DNA of 64,000 nucleotides. It comes from JAILLW01 sp045640905. Its GTDB lineage: Bacteria; Bacillota; Clostridia; Lachnospirales; Lachnospiraceae. Positions 59,986-64,000 of this stretch are shown one piece after another. Positions within the stretch are counted from its first letter, which is position 1. Every line of letters starts with the position of its first letter. The stretch is taken from positions 1 through 64,000 of the forward strand of contig JAZUFW010000003.1 in NCBI GenBank assembly GCA_045640905.1, in the 5' to 3' direction. The position numbers were made by a program, and so were the translations under genes. The notes below the pieces were generated by a model. It was not told the DNA's origin. It ran no database searches and saw nothing but the letters and a program-made list of their open reading frames with translations.

Positions 59986-60258
59986 CTAGTTAACCATATC
60001 CTTTAAAGCCTTACCAGCCTTAAACTTAGGAGCCTTAGAAGCCTTAATCTTCATTGTAGCACCTGTCTGAGGATTTCTACCCTCACGAGCTGCTCTCTTA
60101 GCAACTTCGAATGTACCAAAGCCAACTAACTGAACCTTGTCACCCTTCTTTAATGCCTTAGCTACTGTGTCTGTGAAAGCCTTTAAAGCTGCTTCAGTAT
60201 CCTTCTTAGAAAGACCAGCCTGCTTAGCCATAGCTTCAACTAACTCTGTCTTGTTCAT
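59986..60258 (-). CDS. hup: HU-type nucleoid DNA-binding protein
   Basis: HU dimers bend and compact DNA. The 90 residues are standard: MNKTELVEAMAKQAGLSKKD, the GFGTFEVAKRAAREGRNPQTG arm (about 46-66, given in part: FGTFEV, GRNPQTG) and KFKAGKALKDMVN at the end. It has a strong promoter, AGGAGG ribosome site and terminator, and its codon use differs from neighbours (e.g. many GCT/GCC, CTT), consistent with high expression. Confidence 0.98.
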   Translation of the reverse strand: MNKTELVEAMAKQAGLSKKDTEAALKAFTDTVAKALKKGDKVQLVGFGTFEVAKRAAREGRNPQTGATMKIKASKAPKFKAGKALKDMVN

Positions 60259-60321
60259 TCTGAACTCCTCCTATAATAAACATATTTTACAGACATTTCT
60301 CTTTTAAAACGTCTATAAATA

Positions 60322-60350
60322 TTTATAACGTTTTTGCCCCTAAAAGTCAA
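60322..60350 (-). promoter_or_regulatory. Promoter of the HU gene
   Basis: Minus strand TTGACT (60350-60345), 17 bases, TATAAA (60327-60322), with AGGAGG and the ATG about 65 bases downstream. Confidence 0.8.
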
Positions 60351-60353
60351 GCC

Positions 60354-60399
60354 AAAAATGCCGTTTTTGCTTGAAAAATCAAGGCTTTCGGGCATTTTT
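60354..60399 (-). terminator. Terminator after the PEGA-protein gene
   Basis: AAAAATGCC and GGCATTTTT are paired outer arms around an inner CTTGA/TCAAG hairpin, followed by T's. It separates the cca-PEGA transcript from the HU promoter, which overlaps its distal end. Confidence 0.75.
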
Positions 60400-60459
60400 G
60401 ACGGCGCGTAAATTATGTCAACTTTTTGTGCTGTCAAAAGTATATTTTCTGTGCCAAAG

Positions 60460-61854
60460 TTACAGCGAATTGGCGCTGACACTGTTTCCCGAAACGGAAT
60501 TTCCACTGACTGAATTTTGGCTGACCGAATTTTGACTAACCGAGGAATCTATTATTCCGTTTCCGCTGACAGTACCCATATCGGTATTCTGTTCCAACGT
60601 CAAATCCGCAAATGAATATCTTTGATCTTTTCCGTCATCGTACACAATGATGGTGTAACTTTGAGGAACATATCCCGTTTTGCGTAAAGTCAAAGTATGC
60701 GTTCCGGATGTCTTCTGATATGAAACCGGAACAACTCCCTTATAGATATTATCTTCATACACCTCAACCCCATACGGAGCTTCAACGATAATATTGGCGT
60801 ATAGATTCTTATTTACGGTATTCTCCGATACGGAAGAGGTTGAATTCATCAGTTCAATTTCCACAACCTGATTCAATCCCGTAACCTCGAAATATGAAGT
60901 CTCTGTCGAATAACCCGGTGCCGATACAGTTATTTCGTGAATTCCCAACGGCAATCTCACAGCATATGATGTATCAACAAATTTTCCATCAACATAGCTC
61001 GTCGCTGTATCGGGAGCAATCCTGAATCCTACCACTCCTTTTTCAGGTACGGTAGATACAATATCCGATAAATCCAGAGTTGTAACCTTGTTTCTGGAAA
61101 TGCTGACCTGACGATACTCTTCGATTCCGTTATTAGTTAATCTGACTTTATAATCTCCCTCGGGAACCGTAAACAACATATCATCCGTAACTTGCGATAT
61201 TACTGTCTGACCTATCTCTATCCAGCCTCCGACCAGAGCATCTTCATGGTCCAATTCTAGATAACCGTGGCCTTTATCTACTCTGATACTTAGCAAATCA
61301 TGATCCACACCCGAAATGGTCAGTTTGTCATGATTAATCAGCTGGTCTATCGTAATCTCATCATTGCCGGAGAAAATATGAATATTGTCATTAATACTGT
61401 AAATATCATCCCCTATATGAAGTTCCTTTTGATTATCGCTTAAAGAATATTTCTCTATATCACTGTTGGTAAAAACATTTTCGGAAAGAGAAACACTTCC
61501 CAGTTTTTCCAAGGTACTGTTGTATGTAATCTTGGCAATGTCTCCGCTCATCAACATGGATACACTCATGGGCTCATCATGCTTTCCGAAAACAGCCGTT
61601 CCTCCGGTATATGAAAGAACCTTGATTTCATTTGTCCCAAGGACATAAAATTCCATGAGCGAATTTTCCGTATCAACGGATTTGAAAATCACGTCAGCGG
61701 AAGAAACATATATATCCGGCGTTTCCTCACCTGAAGCATAGTTACTTTCAAACTCGCTTTGCTTTGCCAATCCTATGGACGCGCAGGCGCAAAAAGTCAT
61801 ACATATGGCTATCAGTACCGCTACTATTCCTTTGTTAACAGTTTTGTTTTTCAT
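60460..61854 (-). CDS. PEGA-domain surface protein with C-terminal SVSxN repeats
   Basis: The 464-residue protein has an N-terminal hydrophobic segment ending in CACAS (possible lipobox), several beta-rich segments and two or three PEGA-like repeats (about 265-340 VVGFRIAPDTATSYVDGKFV, and about 350-425 NIIVEAPYGVEVYEDNIYKG...TLTLRKTGYVPQS), a surface-layer-associated Ig-like module. The C-terminus is a tandem of NSVSG/NSVSQ five-residue units. Function unknown. Its start overlaps cca by 20 bases, with GGAG before the ATG. Confidence 0.85.
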   Translation of the reverse strand: MKNKTVNKGIVAVLIAICMTFCACASIGLAKQSEFESNYASGEETPDIYVSSADVIFKSVDTENSLMEFYVLGTNEIKVLSYTGGTAVFGKHDEPMSVSMLMSGDIAKITYNSTLEKLGSVSLSENVFTNSDIEKYSLSDNQKELHIGDDIYSINDNIHIFSGNDEITIDQLINHDKLTISGVDHDLLSIRVDKGHGYLELDHEDALVGGWIEIGQTVISQVTDDMLFTVPEGDYKVRLTNNGIEEYRQVSISRNKVTTLDLSDIVSTVPEKGVVGFRIAPDTATSYVDGKFVDTSYAVRLPLGIHEITVSAPGYSTETSYFEVTGLNQVVEIELMNSTSSVSENTVNKNLYANIIVEAPYGVEVYEDNIYKGVVPVSYQKTSGTHTLTLRKTGYVPQSYTIIVYDDGKDQRYSFADLTLEQNTDMGTVSGNGIIDSSVSQNSVSQNSVSGNSVSGNSVSANSL

Positions 61855-63187
61855 GAATTATCTCCTTAGCTAATTTTAACAAAGTCTCCTTATTGTTTAA
61901 AGTAGGATCGTCCAATACTTTTACAAGTAAATCATCAATAACCTGTCCCATCAAAGGTCCCTTTTCACAGCCGATTTCGAACAAATCGTTTCCCGTTATC
62001 AATAAATCCTTAACCGAAACACAATCCCTGTTTTGCAGTATTTCCTCGTACAAATCACGAATTTGGGCCAGTTCCTCTTCTTTTTCCTGTCTTTTGTATA
62101 AACTCTGCGCATGCATATCCGCTTCCCTTACTTCCAAAATCATAGGAAAAATATCTTCTCCGACCTTATTGATCATGTGCCTGACTCCTTTGTGAGTTAA
62201 CGACATTTTCATATCATGATATAAGGTTAATGCTGCAACTGTTCTTATGGTGTAATTATCAAACTTTAATCTCTTTAATACGGCAATGGCCAATTCCTTA
62301 CTTTTTTCGGGATGTCCTTTAAAATGATTAATTCCGTTCTCATCTGTTGTTTTGCACGCAGGTTTGCCCAAATCATGAAACAGCATGGCCAATCTCAGTA
62401 TTCTGTCCTTTCGAACATTTTCCATGGCCTTTATGGTATGCATTCCCACACTGTAGCAATGATGGGGATGATTTTGTTCACACTCCATGGCAGCATCAAA
62501 TTCTTTAAAAAACACTTTGGTTATTCCTGTTTCGTATGCCAATACCAACTTTGAAGGATCTGACAGAATTAACTTGACCAGTTCAACCTGAATTCGTTCC
62601 ATACTGATATTTTTAATGGTATATGACAATTCTTTCATGGCACGAAGCGTTTCTTCTTCGATAGAATAGCCAAGCTGAGCTGAAAATCGCGCCGCGCGCA
62701 TGATTCTTAATGCATCTTCTGTAAATCTCTCGACGGGATTTCCTACGCACCTGATTATCCCACGCTTTAAGTCTTCCATCCCTCCAAAGTAATCAACTAA
62801 ACCATCTTTGTCGTTATATGCCATTGCGTTTATGGTAAAATCGCGTCTTAATAGGTCTTCTTTTAGGGATTGCGTAAACGTAACTTCCTTCGGGTGTCTG
62901 GAATCCTCATATTTTCCGTCAATCCTGTACGTTGTTACTTCATAGCCTGTATCTTTTATCATTACGGTAACGGTTCCGTGCTTAATCCCGGTATCGACCG
63001 TTCTTTTAAACAACTCCTTTATGGTATACGGCGAAGCAGATGTCGTAATATCATAATCATCCGGTTCCAAATCTATTAGTCTATCACGAATACAGCCGCC
63101 TACTGCATATGCTTCGTAGCCGGCTTGTATTATAGTTTCTATTATGAAATTAACCTCTTTGGGAAGGTTTATTTTCACTTCATTCAC
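61835..63187 (-). CDS. cca: CCA tRNA nucleotidyltransferase
   Basis: The enzyme adds or repairs the 3' CCA of tRNAs. The 450-residue class II protein has the nucleotidyltransferase core (YAVGGCIRDRLIDLEPDDYDI with GG and DxD, about residues 21-41), RRDFTINAMAYN, the RNA-binding region ERFTEDALRIMRAARFSAQLG and a C-terminal HD domain (LAMLFHDLGKPACK). The HD domain can also give 2',3'-cyclic phosphodiesterase activity. The start overlaps the upstream kinase stop by ATGA. Confidence 0.96.
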   Translation of the reverse strand: MNEVKINLPKEVNFIIETIIQAGYEAYAVGGCIRDRLIDLEPDDYDITTSASPYTIKELFKRTVDTGIKHGTVTVMIKDTGYEVTTYRIDGKYEDSRHPKEVTFTQSLKEDLLRRDFTINAMAYNDKDGLVDYFGGMEDLKRGIIRCVGNPVERFTEDALRIMRAARFSAQLGYSIEEETLRAMKELSYTIKNISMERIQVELVKLILSDPSKLVLAYETGITKVFFKEFDAAMECEQNHPHHCYSVGMHTIKAMENVRKDRILRLAMLFHDLGKPACKTTDENGINHFKGHPEKSKELAIAVLKRLKFDNYTIRTVAALTLYHDMKMSLTHKGVRHMINKVGEDIFPMILEVREADMHAQSLYKRQEKEEELAQIRDLYEEILQNRDCVSVKDLLITGNDLFEIGCEKGPLMGQVIDDLLVKVLDDPTLNNKETLLKLAKEIIHEKQNC

Positions 63188-64000
63188 GAAATCAGTTCTC
63201 CAAGTTTGGTTCGTAAAGATTCAATGTCCATATTATTCATGAGTTCGGTGATATCATCTATTACAGCTTTCGTTTCGGGGCCTTTTTCAAGTTTTGAAAC
63301 ATTATCCAATATTTCAAATACCTCTCCGAAATTATATGCGTTTACCAACGTTTCGATACGTCCCAGAAACTGACGCATCTCATCTTTTGACCACTCTTCG
63401 CCCGCTCCTTCAGCCTTTGCCTTTTTATCGCTGTCATCAACTCCCAAAACAACTGATTTTAACAACTCGATAAAAGCTTCATAATCGGACAGAAAAGCTT
63501 CCATTTTTTCATCAATAACCTGTGTCTTTCCTTCAATTCCCGCTAATTCCTGTTCCTTGGCACGCTCGGAAAGATCCATGGCTCCTATTGATGATAACGT
63601 ACTTTTAAGAGCATGAATTTCTATGGTATATCTTTCATAATCACCGATTGATTTTGCCTCTTTTAACTTTTCTGTTTTGGCTTTGCTGTGCTTTACGGCT
63701 ACTTCGCATACATTTTTATATGATGCCAAAGATCCGCCGCAATCTCGTATTCTCTTTTCCAAAATATCCAAAGAAATACCCAGCTTTTCGGATATAGCAC
63801 TCACGTCCTCTTCGGGAGGCATCGCAGCATGAATCGGTGTGCTTTCTTCGATGGTAATATTAACCGTATCCTCTTTGGAACGCTCAACGATTTTACGTTC
63901 GGGAACAAATTTCAAAAGCATTGCTTCCAAACGATGTATCTCCAAAGGTTTGCAAAGGTATTCATCAAAGCCTTCTTCCATCAGTCGGTCCCTGACTCCT
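63184..64000 (-). CDS. Hybrid histidine kinase/response regulator C-terminus with Hpt domain (partial, cut by right edge)
   Basis: The frame is open at the right edge (GVRDRLMEEGFDEYLCKPLE...), which is the end of a receiver domain. After a linker comes a histidine phosphotransfer domain with HALKSTLSSIGA, whose His is the likely phospho-acceptor (about residue 133 of the visible part), then a helical C-terminal tail of about 90 residues (EEWSKDEMRQFLGRIETLV). It is the output part of a multi-step phosphorelay, typical of BarA/TorS-like hybrid sensor kinases. The sensor and kinase parts lie beyond base 64000. The C-terminus overlaps cca by 4 bases. Confidence 0.8.
   Translation of the reverse strand, partial: GVRDRLMEEGFDEYLCKPLEIHRLEAMLLKFVPERKIVERSKEDTVNITIEESTPIHAAMPPEEDVSAISEKLGISLDILEKRIRDCGGSLASYKNVCEVAVKHSKAKTEKLKEAKSIGDYERYTIEIHALKSTLSSIGAMDLSERAKEQELAGIEGKTQVIDEKMEAFLSDYEAFIELLKSVVLGVDDSDKKAKAEGAGEEWSKDEMRQFLGRIETLVNAYNFGEVFEILDNVSKLEKGPETKAVIDDITELMNNMDIESLRTKLGELIS

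Noticed and set aside
60255..60506. 83-codon minus-strand frame between the PEGA and HU genes
   Set aside because: It runs through a terminator and the HU promoter and has no family pattern.

Overview
The window looks like chromosome from a motile, strictly anaerobic Clostridia, most likely a Lachnospiraceae gut or rumen bacterium (Roseburia/Butyrivibrio-like). Reasons: low-to-medium G+C DNA with strong AGGAGG-type ribosome sites and frequent TTG/GTG starts; a Clostridia-style Tad locus; flagellin with FliS; a split transketolase; an anaerobic glycerol-3-phosphate oxidation operon; a split PurH with a PurO-type IMP cyclohydrolase; a minimal SufBC pair; and plant-polysaccharide enzymes (GH53 galactanase, GH13). 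This placement is inferred from gene content only. No tRNA, rRNA, CRISPR array, insertion sequence or prophage was seen.

Layout. All genes run on the minus strand except a lipoprotein (23.5 kb) and nfo (32.8 kb). 0-4.5 kb: Tad pilus operon (TadZ, TadA, TadB, TadC-like chimera, Flp pilin, start of a DUF5702-like protein), cut by the left edge. 4.8-9.3 kb: flagellar group (FliS, flagellin, a 947-aa FliK-like protein). 9.4-14.1 kb: glycogen branching enzyme with a TPR/degenerate-AAA protein. 14.2-19.5 kb: map plus the glycerol operon. 19.5-23.4 kb: rpe, split transketolase, galK. 23.5-26.9 kb: a lipoprotein and a permease-ATPase fusion importer with a TM1266-like regulator and a solute-binding lipoprotein behind a structured leader. 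27-32.6 kb: esterase, acetyltransferase, a very unusual membrane-protein/M3-peptidase fusion, and thioesterase. 32.7-35.4 kb: nfo and a chemoreceptor. 35.5-43.6 kb: one tight run of PurO, AICAR transformylase, HD-GYP, SufC, SufB and a heterodimeric ABC exporter. 43.7-55.3 kb: UDP-sugar dehydrogenase, GH13, DUF3737, GH53 and an ABC-2 transporter with two paralogous anchored proteins. 55.5-64 kb: housekeeping (ftsH, hpt, tilS, divIC, S4 protein, HU, PEGA protein, cca) and the end of a hybrid histidine kinase.

How the genes work together. Galactanase, galactokinase, split transketolase and rpe fit use of pectic galactan and pentoses; glgB and GH13 handle storage or dietary alpha-glucans; the glp operon oxidises glycerol 3-phosphate without oxygen. 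Tad pili, flagella and the chemoreceptor point to surface attachment and motility. The most unusual item is the single 1147-codon frame joining a polytopic YfhO/DUF6044-like membrane protein to an M3-type metallopeptidase. Next come the TadC-like chimera with an added exported domain, the TPR protein with a degenerate AAA+ tail, the permease-ATPase importer fusion, and an ABC-2 transporter whose second permease is cut to one membrane helix plus its outer domain.
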